Source of the DNA: Skeletonema tropicum
Taxonomy: Eukaryota; Bacillariophyta; Thalassiosirophyceae; Thalassiosirales; Thalassiosiraceae
Reading direction: 5' to 3'
Length of the DNA stretch: 64,000 nt
Assembly (NCBI GenBank): GCA_037178625.1
Contig: CM074139.1
Location: 2,604,001 to 2,668,000 of the forward strand
In this document: in pieces, positions 20,481 through 31,552 of the stretch
Position numbering within the stretch: the first letter of the stretch is position 1
Layout of the letters: each line of letters begins with the position of its first letter
Translations under genes and position numbers: made by a program
Notes under the pieces: model-generated
Databases searched by the model: none
What the model saw: the letters and a program-made list of their open reading frames with translations, nothing else
What the model was told of the DNA's origin: nothing

Positions 20481-21566
20481 CTACTTGAGCATCATCTTCC
20501 TCACACTCTTACCCAACTTCTTCATACCCATCCTCGCCCTACCCTTCATAGTAGTATCGTTGTCGGATTTGATTCCAAACAAACCCACTGAAACCCTCCT
20601 GTTCACAGTTGGTAGAGGTGCAACAGTATCTTCCCCTTCCTCATTTTCGTCAGAATCTGAGTCCGAATCCGAATCTAGTAAAAGCAAAGCCTCGAGGTGT
20701 GCGCCACTAATCATACTTTGTCCCATGAGAGCTTGATCAACCGTAGTATCCGAAAGGCCTGGCTCATCCATATCTACCTCAAAAACATCATCCTCCCCGA
20801 AAGATACTCCCTTCTTATTCGCATCCATTACCTTCTTTTCTTCCTTTGGTTTTGATGCTGGTTCCACTGCCTGTGGGGCAGGAGCAGAGGGAGAATTTCC
20901 CTTGATCACATTGGCCAACGCTACAGCCTGTTGATGCTTGTACTCCTCCACGGCAGGTGACTCCAAAGTTTCAAAGAAGGAGGGGATCATTCCACGGCTT
21001 CCCTTTGTTAACGCAGCTCTCAACGTGTACATCATGGACGATGCACTAGCGGGATTAGAACACACAATAATATTCCCACAGTTGGCAAGACGTTGCAACG
21101 AATCGATATCGGCTTGATGAGGATGGGCCGACAGCGGATCGATGAAGAAGATCATACCGCCCAAATCTTCCATACACATCAAGGCTGCGATCTGGGCATC
21201 TCCACCGAGAGGACCAGATGTGCACGTCAATCCATAATGAATGGATGGATCATCCTCCCCCCACATGCTCTTACACATCTTCATGGTCGTCTGCGTGCCA
21301 GTAACACGAAACTTCTTGAGGATCTCCGAATAAGTCTCGATGAATTGCTTCATGGCCGGCTTCATGTGATTATGTGCCACAAGGGCCAACTGACGCATCT
21401 CAGTGGGGGCGAACTTGGAGTGGAAGGGTGCGGTGACCTCATCGGTTTCGGAGCCAACTGCTTGGGCGAGGGAGAGGCGTTCAGCATAGGTGGAGGTGCG
21501 GCGTTGTGTGAGGCTGCCTTGGCGTTGGGCGTGCATTTGCACGGCGAAGGATTGACGTCTTGACAT
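20481..21566 (-). CDS. Methylglyoxal-synthase-domain protein, copy 2
   Basis: Encodes the same 361 residues as copy 1, with T314 and M340. Domain and motif description as for copy 1. The frame is intact and the upstream region is the same, so it is probably expressed if copy 1 is. Confidence 0.87.
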   Translation of the reverse strand: MSRRQSFAVQMHAQRQGSLTQRRTSTYAERLSLAQAVGSETDEVTAPFHSKFAPTEMRQLALVAHNHMKPAMKQFIETYSEILKKFRVTGTQTTMKMCKSMWGEDDPSIHYGLTCTSGPLGGDAQIAALMCMEDLGGMIFFIDPLSAHPHQADIDSLQRLANCGNIIVCSNPASASSMMYTLRAALTKGSRGMIPSFFETLESPAVEEYKHQQAVALANVIKGNSPSAPAPQAVEPASKPKEEKKVMDANKKGVSFGEDDVFEVDMDEPGLSDTTVDQALMGQSMISGAHLEALLLLDSDSDSDSDENEEGEDTVAPLPTVNRRVSVGLFGIKSDNDTTMKGRARMGMKKLGKSVRKMMLK

Positions 21567-22599
21567 GGTGGTGATTTAGTTGTTGAATGAAGAGAGGGGG
21601 GCTGGCTCAATGACAATGAACTCTTTTATGATATTATTATGTTGTTGTGTATGGTGGATTTTGGATTTTCAGATGTCGTTTTCTCGCTGCGCTTCAGCGG
21701 GGTCATTCTTTATTCAGGCAGGGGTGCGTGGAGATTGGAGATACCTTCTTCCATATATTTATGTCTTACGTATTGTACCTGTGCAAATGGGCAACACATC
21801 GGCAGATGCTCGCTCGCGGATGAGTTACGCGCCTGGGTTTATTCCTTCTTCTCAAGAGAAAGCAAGACCCGCCAGCCAGCGTGGTCAAGGGTAAACAAAT
21901 TGCATGGTCAGATTTGAGTACCGAACAGACTCTGTTTCGATTGAACTATTATTGTTTTACAGACCATTTTACTGTGAGAATCATTTTACCCCAACGTACC
22001 TGGATGCGAACTGTCTGTTGTCGACTGTCGTATCTTCATTCTCCCAAACTTCAGTCTTGCTTTCTACTTACATTGTACTTAGGAACGTCGAAAGTGTTCT
22101 TTTAATGGAGAATGCATTCAGGCGAGAGTCACAGTCATAAGTAGGAGTAGTCCGAAGAAAGATATCCCGCCTATCTATATACGCGAGCTCTCTCTCTCTA
22201 GCTGAGCGAGCGCGCGTTTCAACAACAATTATTATGAGCGGAGGACGACGGACGACAACAATCATCTCACCCGATAATTTGGTAATGTTGCATTATCGCT
22301 ACCTTTAGACAAGACATTACATCGCAAATTCTCTCCGCTCAAAGACGCCATTCCATTCACTTAGTTTATCTCTAGAGAGTGTGTATCTTCGAAACGGAAT
22401 GATACTTACAATGCAAAGCAAGATTCGCCGCGATAATTTTAATTTGGTTGTCAAACTGGTTACATTAGTGGCGATGTGTGGCAATTGAGGCGATATTGGA
22501 GCAGAAATACAGAGATAGAAAGCACGAGAGACAAAAAAAGTACTGATGATACATCAAGGATTTGTTTGCCATGATATATTATACCTTCATACATAAGTT

Positions 22600-22783
22600 T
22601 GATCAAGAAGCTTCCGTGCATAGAAGAAGTTGTGGTGTTGTAGAGTTGTGGTGGCTCTAAATACGGTTTCGGAAGTAGGACGGAGCGGACGCCGGACCTC
22701 ATGTCCACAATGGGCGGGGGGAATAAGTCATCAAGCAAAAGATGCCCCTCTATTATTTTTGAGACTTCAGACGAATACAACAT
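22600..22783 (-). pseudogene. Orphan BMT5-like 5' leader in unit 3
   Basis: Same truncated leader as in unit 2, open to 22,460 in noncoding unit-end DNA. Confidence 0.8.
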
Positions 22784-23506
22784 AGTGTATCGTAATCAGA
22801 TGGTTCGTCACAGTTGATGTTGTGTCAACTCTACTCTTACATAGCCCAGACCCTGCCCAGTGCCCAGACCCAAGCACCTACTACACACAAATATTCGGGA
22901 GAACGGTTTGTAAGGCAAACGGCTCGGCAGGACTAGCTGCCATTCAAGCACTCTATGAGAGCAACAATGGCCCGATAACAGCGTCATCACTTAACGAGGA
23001 CCAAATTTCATAGGAGTATTTATTGTACAGTACAGGTGGCAGATCTACTTCACAAAGAAGTAGCTCTCAGTCGACTCAAGAGTCTTCTCAACCATTCACA
23101 GATGCTTTTCTTGTTCAAAATACCAGTGGTACGTAGTTTACCGTAGCACAGAAATAGCCTAAAGCCCCACACACACTCTGTTCACCTTCCAACTATATTA
23201 TATACCTATTGTACAGAAATGTCAGGAATTCTCCTGTAGACTTGATGAATGTAGAGTAAGTGTTAAGCAGGGAGAAGATCTTGCAGATCTCTCTCTCTTA
23301 CGGAGTGAAAATGAAACCTGGGGGAAACTTCATCCGCATCGCACGAAGCTAATGACAGTGCTTAAATAGTTTTTGGACATAACTACACAAGAAACAGTTT
23401 TCTTCGTTCACGAAACCACTCTCATCACAGCATATTGCCCGCACTTCAAGCGCCCCTACCCTTACTAACCCTTACACATACAACCAATCAATCGTAAACT
23501 TAAATT

Positions 23507-24592
23507 CTACTTGAGCATCATCTTCCTCACACTCTTACCCAACTTCTTCATACCCATCCTCGCCCTACCCTTCGTAGTAGTATCGTTGTCGGATTTGATT
23601 CCAAACAAACCCACTGAAACCCTCCTGTTCACAGTTGGTAGAGGTGCAACACTATCTTCCCCTTCCTCATTTTCGTCAGAATCTGAGTCCGAATCCGAAT
23701 CTAGTAAAAGCAAAGCCTCGAGGTGTGCGCCACTAATCATACTTTGTCCCATGAGAGCTTGATCAACCGTAGTATCCGAAAGGCCTGGCTCATCCATATC
23801 TACCTCAAAAACATCATCCTCCCCGAAAGATACTCCCTTCTTATTCGCATCCATTACCTTCTTTTCTTCCTTTGGTTTTGATGCTGGTTCCACTGCCTGT
23901 GGGGCAGGAGCAGAGGGAGAATTTCCCTTGATCACATTGGCCAACGCTACAGCCTGTTGATGCTTGTACTCCTCCACGGCAGGTGACTCCAAAGTTTCAA
24001 AGAAGGAGGGGATCATTCCACGGCTTCCCTTTGTTAACGCAGCTCTCAACGTGTACATCATGGACGATGCACTAGCGGGATTAGAACACACAATAATATT
24101 CCCACAGTTGGCAAGACGTTGCAACGAATCGATATCGGCTTGATGAGGATGGGCCGACAGCGGATCGATGAAGAAGATCATACCGCCCAAATCTTCCATA
24201 CACATCAAGGCTGCGATCTGGGCATCTCCACCGAGAGGACCAGATGTGCACGTCAATCCATAATGAATGGATGGATCATCCTCCCCCCACATGCTCTTAC
24301 ACATCTTCATGGTCGTCTGCGTGCCAGTAACACGAAACTTCTTGAGGATCTCCGAATAAGTCTCGATGAATTGCTTCATGGCCGGCTTCATGTGATTATG
24401 TGCCACAAGGGCCAACTGACGCATCTCAGTGGGGGCGAACTTGGAGTGGAAGGGTGCGGTGACCTCATCGGTTTCGGAGCCAACTGCTTGGGCGAGGGAG
24501 AGGCGTTCAGCATAGGTGGAGGTGCGGCGTTGTGTGAGGCTGCCTTGGCGTTGGGCGTGCATTTGCACGGCGAAGGATTGACGTCTTGACAT
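23507..24592 (-). CDS. Methylglyoxal-synthase-domain protein, copy 3
   Basis: Intact 361-residue frame. Differs from copies 1-2 at two residues in the C-terminal tail (S314 and T340) and not in the catalytic domain. Shares these differences with copy 4. Confidence 0.87.
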   Translation of the reverse strand: MSRRQSFAVQMHAQRQGSLTQRRTSTYAERLSLAQAVGSETDEVTAPFHSKFAPTEMRQLALVAHNHMKPAMKQFIETYSEILKKFRVTGTQTTMKMCKSMWGEDDPSIHYGLTCTSGPLGGDAQIAALMCMEDLGGMIFFIDPLSAHPHQADIDSLQRLANCGNIIVCSNPASASSMMYTLRAALTKGSRGMIPSFFETLESPAVEEYKHQQAVALANVIKGNSPSAPAPQAVEPASKPKEEKKVMDANKKGVSFGEDDVFEVDMDEPGLSDTTVDQALMGQSMISGAHLEALLLLDSDSDSDSDENEEGEDSVAPLPTVNRRVSVGLFGIKSDNDTTTKGRARMGMKKLGKSVRKMMLK

Positions 24593-25625
24593 GGTGGTGA
24601 TTTAGTTGTTGAATGAAGAGAGGGGGGCTGGCTCAATGACAATGAACTCTTTTATGATATTATTATGTTGTTGTGTATGGTGGATTTTGGATTTTCAGAT
24701 GTCGTTTTCTCGCTGCGCTTCAGCGGGGTCATTCTTTATTCAGGCAGGGGTGCGTGGAGATTGGAGATACCTTCTTCCATATATTTATGTCTTACGTATT
24801 GTACCTGTGCAAATGGGCAACACATCGGCAGATGCTCGCTCGCGGATGAGTTACGCGCCTGGGTTTATTCCTTCTTCTCAAGAGAAAGCAAGACCCGCCA
24901 GCCAGCGTGGTCAAGGGTAAACAAATTGCATGGTCAGATTTGAGTACCGAACAGACTCTGTTTCGATTGAACTATTATTGTTTTACAGACCATTTTACTG
25001 TGAGAATCATTTTACCCCAACGTACCTGGATGCGAACTGTCTGTTGTCGACTGTCGTATCTTCATTCTCCCAAACTTCAGTCTTGCTTTCTACTTACATT
25101 GTACTTAGGAACGTCGAAAGTGTTCTTTTAATGGAGAATGCATTCAGGCGAGAGTCACAGTCATAAGTAGGAGTAGTCCGAAGAAAGATATCCCGCCTAT
25201 CTATATACGCGAGCTCTCTCTCTCTAGCTGAGCGAGCGCGCGTTTCAACAACAATTATTATGAGCGGAGGACGACGGACGACAACAATCATCTCACCCGA
25301 TAATTTGGTAATGTTGCATTATCGCTACCTTTAGACAAGACATTACATCGCAAATTCTCTCCGCTCAAAGACGCCATTCCATTCACTTAGTTTATCTCTA
25401 GAGAGTGTGTATCTTCGAAACGGAATGATACTTACAATGCAAAGCAAGATTCGCCGCGATAATTTTAATTTGGTTGTCAAACTGGTTACATTAGTGGCGA
25501 TGTGTGGCAATTGAGGCGATATTGGAGCAGAAATACAGAGATAGAAAGCACGAGAGACAAAAAAAGTACTGATGATACATCAAGGATTTGTTTGCCATGA
25601 TATATTATACCTTCATACATAAGTT

Positions 25626-25809
25626 TGATCAAGAAGCTTCCGTGCATAGAAGAAGTTGTGGTGTTGTAGAGTTGTGGTGGCTCTAAATACGGTTTCGGAA
25701 GTAGGACGGAGCGGACGCCGGACCTCATGTCCACAATGGGCGGGGGGAATAAGTCATCAAGCAAAAGATGCCCCTCTATTATTTTTGAGACTTCAGACGA
25801 ATACAACAT
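25626..25809 (-). pseudogene. Orphan BMT5-like 5' leader in unit 4
   Basis: Same truncated leader as in units 2 and 3, open to 25,486. Confidence 0.8.
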
Positions 25810-26532
25810 AGTGTATCGTAATCAGATGGTTCGTCACAGTTGATGTTGTGTCAACTCTACTCTTACATAGCCCAGACCCTGCCCAGTGCCCAGACCCAAG
25901 CACCTACTACACACAAATATTCGGGAGAACGGTTTGTAAGGCAAACGGCTCGGCAGGACTAGCTGCCATTCAAGCACTCTATGAGAGCAACAATGGCCCG
26001 ATAACAGCGTCATCACTTAACGAGGACCAAATTTCATAGGAGTATTTATTGTACAGTACAGGTGGCAGATCTACTTCACAAAGAAGTAGCTCTCAGTCGA
26101 CTCAAGAGTCTTCTCAACCATTCACAGATGCTTTTCTTGTTCAAAATACCAGTGGTACGTAGTTTACCGTAGCACAGAAATAGCCTAAAGCCCCACACAC
26201 ACTCTGTTCACCTTCCAACTATATTATATACCTATTGTACAGAAATGTCAGGAATTCTCCTGTAGACTTGATGAATGTAGAGTAAGTGTTAAGCAGGGAG
26301 AAGATCTTGCAGATCTCTCTCTCTTACGGAGTGAAAATGAAACCTGGGGGAAACTTCATCCGCATCGCACGAAGCTAATGACAGTGCTTAAATAGTTTTT
26401 GGACATAACTACACAAGAAACAGTTTTCTTCGTTCACGAAACCACTCTCATCACAGCATATTGCCCGCACTTCAAGCGCCCCTACCCTTACTAACCCTTA
26501 CACATACAACCAATCAATCGTAAACTTAAATT

Positions 26533-27618
26533 CTACTTGAGCATCATCTTCCTCACACTCTTACCCAACTTCTTCATACCCATCCTCGCCCTACCCTTCG
26601 TAGTAGTATCGTTGTCGGATTTGATTCCAAACAAACCCACTGAAACCCTCCTGTTCACAGTTGGTAGAGGTGCAACACTATCTTCCCCTTCCTCATTTTC
26701 GTCAGAATCTGAGTCCGAATCCGAATCTAGTAAAAGCAAAGCCTCGAGGTGTGCGCCACTAATCATACTTTGTCCCATGAGAGCTTGATCAACCGTAGTA
26801 TCCGAAAGGCCTGGCTCATCCATATCTACCTCAAAAACATCATCCTCCCCGAAAGATACTCCCTTCTTATTCGCATCCATTACCTTCTTTTCTTCCTTTG
26901 GTTTTGATGCTGGTTCCACTGCCTGTGGGGCAGGAGCAGAGGGAGAATTTCCCTTGATCACATTGGCCAACGCTACAGCCTGTTGATGCTTGTACTCCTC
27001 CACGGCAGGTGACTCCAAAGTTTCAAAGAAGGAGGGGATCATTCCACGGCTTCCCTTTGTTAACGCAGCTCTCAACGTGTACATCATGGACGATGCACTA
27101 GCGGGATTAGAACACACAATAATATTCCCACAGTTGGCAAGACGTTGCAACGAATCGATATCGGCTTGATGAGGATGGGCCGACAGCGGATCGATGAAGA
27201 AGATCATACCGCCCAAATCTTCCATACACATCAAGGCTGCGATCTGGGCATCTCCACCGAGAGGACCAGATGTGCACGTCAATCCATAATGAATGGATGG
27301 ATCATCCTCCCCCCACATGCTCTTACACATCTTCATGGTCGTCTGCGTGCCAGTAACACGAAACTTCTTGAGGATCTCCGAATAAGTCTCGATGAATTGC
27401 TTCATGGCCGGCTTCATGTGATTATGTGCCACAAGGGCCAACTGACGCATCTCAGTGGGGGCGAACTTGGAGTGGAAGGGTGCGGTGACCTCATCGGTTT
27501 CGGAGCCAACTGCTTGGGCGAGGGAGAGGCGTTCAGCATAGGTGGAGGTGCGGCGTTGTGTGAGGCTGCCTTGGCGTTGGGCGTGCATTTGCACGGCGAA
27601 GGATTGACGTCTTGACAT
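26533..27618 (-). CDS. Methylglyoxal-synthase-domain protein, copy 4
   Basis: Intact 361-residue frame, same protein as copy 3. This copy retains the original right flank of the locus, so the unduplicated ancestor had the order BMT5-like gene then mgs, both on the minus strand. Confidence 0.87.
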   Translation of the reverse strand: MSRRQSFAVQMHAQRQGSLTQRRTSTYAERLSLAQAVGSETDEVTAPFHSKFAPTEMRQLALVAHNHMKPAMKQFIETYSEILKKFRVTGTQTTMKMCKSMWGEDDPSIHYGLTCTSGPLGGDAQIAALMCMEDLGGMIFFIDPLSAHPHQADIDSLQRLANCGNIIVCSNPASASSMMYTLRAALTKGSRGMIPSFFETLESPAVEEYKHQQAVALANVIKGNSPSAPAPQAVEPASKPKEEKKVMDANKKGVSFGEDDVFEVDMDEPGLSDTTVDQALMGQSMISGAHLEALLLLDSDSDSDSDENEEGEDSVAPLPTVNRRVSVGLFGIKSDNDTTTKGRARMGMKKLGKSVRKMMLK

Positions 27619-28651
27619 GGTGGTGATTTAGTTGTTGAATGAAGAGAGGGGGGCTGGCTCAATGACAATGAACTCTTTTATGATATTATTATGTTGTTGT
27701 GTATGGTGGATTTTGGATTTTCAGATGTCGTTTTCTCGCTGCGCTTCAGCGGGGTCATTCTTTATTCAGGCAGGGGTGCGTGGAGATTGGAGATACCTTC
27801 TTCCATATATTTATGTCTTACGTATTGTACCTGTGCAAATGGGCAACACATCGGCAGATGCTCGCTCGCGGATGAGTTACGCGCCTGGGTTTATTCCTTC
27901 TTCTCAAGAGAAAGCAAGACCCGCCAGCCAGCGTGGTCAAGGGTAAACAAATTGCATGGTCAGATTTGAGTACCGAACAGACTCTGTTTCGATTGAACTA
28001 TTATTGTTTTACAGACCATTTTACTGTGAGAATCATTTTACCCCAACGTACCTGGATGCGAACTGTCTGTTGTCGACTGTCGTATCTTCATTCTCCCAAA
28101 CTTCAGTCTTGCTTTCTACTTACATTGTACTTAGGAACGTCGAAAGTGTTCTTTTAATGGAGAATGCATTCAGGCGAGAGTCACAGTCATAAGTAGGAGT
28201 AGTCCGAAGAAAGATATCCCGCCTATCTATATACGCGAGCTCTCTCTCTCTAGCTGAGCGAGCGCGCGTTTCAACAACAATTATTATGAGCGGAGGACGA
28301 CGGACGACAACAATCATCTCACCCGATAATTTGGTAATGTTGCATTATCGCTACCTTTAGACAAGACATTACATCGCAAATTCTCTCCGCTCAAAGACGC
28401 CATTCCATTCACTTAGTTTATCTCTAGAGAGTGTGTATCTTCGAAACGGAATGATACTTACAATGCAAAGCAAGATTCGCCGCGATAATTTTAATTTGGT
28501 TGTCAAACTGGTTACATTAGTGGCGATGTGTGGCAATTGAGGCGATATTGGAGCAGAAATACAGAGATAGAAAGCACGAGAGACAAAAAAAGTACTGATG
28601 ATACATCAAGGATTTGTTTGCCATGATATATTATACCTTCATACATAAGTT

Positions 28652-29707
28652 CCACTTCCAACCGAAATTTCTGCTGCATCAATGGTTGAGGTCGGTGGGG
28701 GTTGCATCGCTACAGTTATACTGTGTTGAGAAGTGAAAACACAATGCTCTTTCAATGGGCACATTCGATAGGAATAGGAACGACCTCATATATAACACCG
28801 ACGGAAACACAAACTCAACTCCCATCAACAAAAGACTGTTACTGTGTTGTGCAAACGCTGAGTTGGCAGTCGTTGACACAAAATCGCCCAGAAATTTCAG
28901 GCAATCGCGTGTGTGTTCGTTGTGCAGCAGCTTTGCATCAGGAGGGTATGCCGATGTGATCATTTTCACCGCTGCAGGTGTAGATGTATATAGAGGGGTG
29001 GGAGAAGCCCCTATTGTATCTACGCTAGGAGTAGCTGGCAGTCAATAAGGAAACGCCGACTTCAGTAATGTTACGTTGGATATGTATTGTTCGATGCATC
29101 ATATAGAGTGGATATCTAACACAATAAAACGTTCTGACACAGACGATAAGAGAATTGAAGTCAAACGAATTTCACTCTTCTTCATACTCGACTTTTGAGA
29201 GGATTTCATGCAGTCACATCTTGTCTTATATGACTGTGTAAGAATCAAAGCAAGAGTTGAGGTATTTCATGTGATGCTACATTATGCTCTCTCCAATTTG
29301 TAAACACTTCTAATCGCCAGGAGCCAGCCCCGACTACCATCGATGGCCCGCAACAGAACAAAGGTCGCCAAAATCACGTCCCGCCAAAAATTTGGCTGGA
29401 CAACATCCTGCTTTCCAGAATATTCTTCGCCGAATTTGTTGGCTTTCTCCCGTGGACCAACAGATGCTATCACCTGCAACATGACGATAGTTCACTCACC
29501 AACAACTTTCTCTTCCTCTCTCTCTAGAGAAGCAACCGGGAGTTATCTATCGGCACAAACAAGACATGGTAGGATTAGGGCAGATTAGGTCCCACGAGCA
29601 CTGAGGAGAAAAAGTGTAGGGATCAACTCCATAAAGCAGCTCAACCGCTCTCTGTGATATCCCAGCATCTCCCCAAAAATTATCTGAAAGATAGTTAGGC
29701 AATCATC
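28652..29707. promoter_or_regulatory. Intergenic and promoter region of the repeat-protein gene
   Basis: No gene is supported before 29,708. From about 29,165 onward the sequence resembles 32,065-32,584 upstream of the decayed paralogue (shared CTCGACTTTTGAGAGGATTT, a CTCTCTCTCTAGAGAAG motif, and a GTGATATCCCAGCATCTCCC stretch just before the start). The duplication therefore copied promoter plus gene. Confidence 0.6.
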
Positions 29708-31552
29708 ATGAAGATCTTCTTCCTCTTCCACCTAAGCCTTTTGGGCGGTGCTACTCCCATCACCGCTGCAGCTTCCAAGGGTGGAAAGTCTCAAGCTTTG
29801 TCTATGCAAAGCAGTGTGCTCTCTCCTACACCTCCTGCATCACCAAGCAGTGCAAAATCAGGTAAACGGGTTCTACGCTCTGCTACCTTCTCGGAGCTAC
29901 TCGATGCTTCTGCTAAGCCTGAAAGATCCGCCGTCGTCGCCTATGCAGGTACTAAGGGTAAGAGTAAGAGTAAGAGTGGAAAATCCGAAGCGCCTTCCTT
30001 GATGCCGAGCAGTGCGCCTTCACCTTCACCTTCTGCGATGCCGAGTAGTGCGCCTTCACCTTCACCATCTTCCAAGCCGAGCTCGAGCCCTTCTGCATCA
30101 CCAAGCAGCAATCCCTCCCCTTCACCTTCGGCGATGCCAAGCAGTAGCCCATCGTCTAAGCCGTCTGCCAAGCCCAGTGTCAGCCCTTCTGCTTTACCAA
30201 GCAGTAGCCCGTCGTCTAAGCCGTCTGCCAAGCCGAGTTTCAGCCCTTCTGCATCACCGAGCAGTAGACCATCGTCCAAGCCGTCTGCCAAGCCGAGTTT
30301 CAGTCCTTCTGCAAGGCCAAGCAGCAAGCCCTCGCCATCTCCTTCCGCATCACCAAGCAGTAAGCCTTCTGCCAGGCCCAGTTTCAGTCCTTCTGCGGCG
30401 CCTACCAGCAAGCCTTCTCCCAAGCCAACTTCGAAGCCTGTGAGTCCTCCTGCTGCGAAGCCAACTGGTAGCGCAAAATCAGGCAAGTCGGCTCAACGTC
30501 AACGTGCTTACAACCTGTCTGACCTCCTTGGCGCAGATGCCATGCCCAGGAGCTCACTCGCCGCCGCTGCTGCAGGTACCAAGAGTAAGAGTGGAAAGTC
30601 CGAAGCGCCAACCGCAGGACCAAGCGGTATGCCTTCACCTTCGCCTTCTGCGATGCCAAGCAGTAGCCCATCGTCTAAGCCATCTGCCAAGCCGAGTGTG
30701 AGCCCTTCTGCGTCACCGAGCAGTAGCCCGTCGTCCAAGCCGTCTGCCAAGCCGAGTTTCAGTCCTTCTGCGTCGCCAAGCAGCAAGCCATCACCATCTC
30801 CTTCCGCATCGCCCAGCAGTAGCCCGTCGTCTAAGCCTAGTTTCAGTCCTTCTGCATCGCCAAGCAGCAAGCCTTCACCATCGCCTTCTGCAACACCAAG
30901 CAGCAAGCCTTCTGCCAGGCCTAGTTTCAGCCCTTCTGCGGCGCCTACCAGCAAGCCTTCTCCCAAGCCAACTTCGAAGCCTGTGAGTCCTCCTGCTGCG
31001 AAGCCAACCGGTAGTGCAAAATCAGGCAAGTCGGTTCAACGTGCTTACAACCTGTCTGACCTCCTTGGCACAGATGCCATGCCCAGGAGCTCGCTCATCG
31101 CTGCTGCTGCAGGTACCAAAAGTAAGAGTGGAAAGTCCGAAGCGCCAACCGCAGGGCCAAGCGGTATGCCTTCACCTTCGCCTTCTGCGATGCCAAGCAG
31201 TAGCCCATCGTCTAAGCCATCTGCCAAGCCGAGTGTGAGCCCTTCTGCGTCACCGAGCAGTAGCCCGTCGTCCAAGCCGTCTGCGTCACCAAGCAGCAAG
31301 CCATCACCATCTCCTTCCGCAATGCCAAGCAGTAGCCCATCGTCTAAGCCTAGTTTCAGTCCTTCTGCGTCGCCAAGCAGCAAGCCTTCACCATCGCCTT
31401 CTGCAACACCAAGCAGCAAGCCTTCTGCTCGGCCTAGTTTCAGCCCTTCTGCGGCGCCTACCAGCAAGCCTTCTCCCAAGCCAACTTCGAAGCCTGTGAG
31501 TCCTCCTGCTGCGAAGCCAACTGGTAGCGCAAAATCAGGCAAGTCGGTTTAA
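29708..31552 (+). CDS. Secreted Ser/Pro/Lys-rich repeat protein (614 aa)
   Basis: A signal peptide at about residues 1-20 (MKIFFLFHLSLLGGATPITA) is followed by three long modules rich in PSSKPSAKPS, SPSPSA and SKSGKSEAP motifs. The second and third modules each begin with SAKSGKS, a short YNLSDLLG...MPRSSL segment and AAAGTKSKSGKS, showing internal duplication of a ~170-residue unit. There are no cysteines in the repeats and no catalytic motif. Lys/Ser clusters of this sort occur in diatom silica-associated silaffin-like proteins and in other wall or mucin-like proteins. A cell-wall role is therefore an inference from composition only. Long antisense frames here arise from the repeat. A decayed paralogue lies just downstream. 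Confidence 0.82.
   Translation: MKIFFLFHLSLLGGATPITAAASKGGKSQALSMQSSVLSPTPPASPSSAKSGKRVLRSATFSELLDASAKPERSAVVAYAGTKGKSKSKSGKSEAPSLMPSSAPSPSPSAMPSSAPSPSPSSKPSSSPSASPSSNPSPSPSAMPSSSPSSKPSAKPSVSPSALPSSSPSSKPSAKPSFSPSASPSSRPSSKPSAKPSFSPSARPSSKPSPSPSASPSSKPSARPSFSPSAAPTSKPSPKPTSKPVSPPAAKPTGSAKSGKSAQRQRAYNLSDLLGADAMPRSSLAAAAAGTKSKSGKSEAPTAGPSGMPSPSPSAMPSSSPSSKPSAKPSVSPSASPSSSPSSKPSAKPSFSPSASPSSKPSPSPSASPSSSPSSKPSFSPSASPSSKPSPSPSATPSSKPSARPSFSPSAAPTSKPSPKPTSKPVSPPAAKPTGSAKSGKSVQRAYNLSDLLGTDAMPRSSLIAAAAGTKSKSGKSEAPTAGPSGMPSPSPSAMPSSSPSSKPSAKPSVSPSASPSSSPSSKPSASPSSKPSPSPSAMPSSSPSSKPSFSPSASPSSKPSPSPSATPSSKPSARPSFSPSAAPTSKPSPKPTSKPVSPPAAKPTGSAKSGKSV

Larger units (their letters stand above)
18977..22599. 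repeat. Tandem array unit 2 (3,623 bp, with MITE)
   Basis: Starts TGATCAAGAAG directly after the CATAAGTT end of unit 1. Nearly identical to unit 1, including the MITE, and identical in the encoded mgs protein. Confidence 0.95.
22600..25625. repeat. Tandem array unit 3 (3,026 bp, no MITE)
   Basis: Same endpoints as units 1-2 but lacks the MITE and is 6 bp shorter in the CTCTCTCT...GAGAGAA motif. Together these account for the 597-bp difference. It carries an unoccupied target site at 23,341-23,344. Confidence 0.95.
25626..28651. repeat. Tandem array unit 4 (3,026 bp, no MITE)
   Basis: Nearly identical to unit 3. Its right end, CATACATAAGTT, passes into unique sequence CCACTTCC at 28,652, marking the true right boundary of the duplicated segment. 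Confidence 0.95.

Noticed and set aside
29941..31542. Long minus-strand frames rich in Gly-Leu-Asp in the repeat-protein gene
   Set aside because: They are antisense products of the SP-rich repeat. The signal peptide and defined start are on the plus strand.
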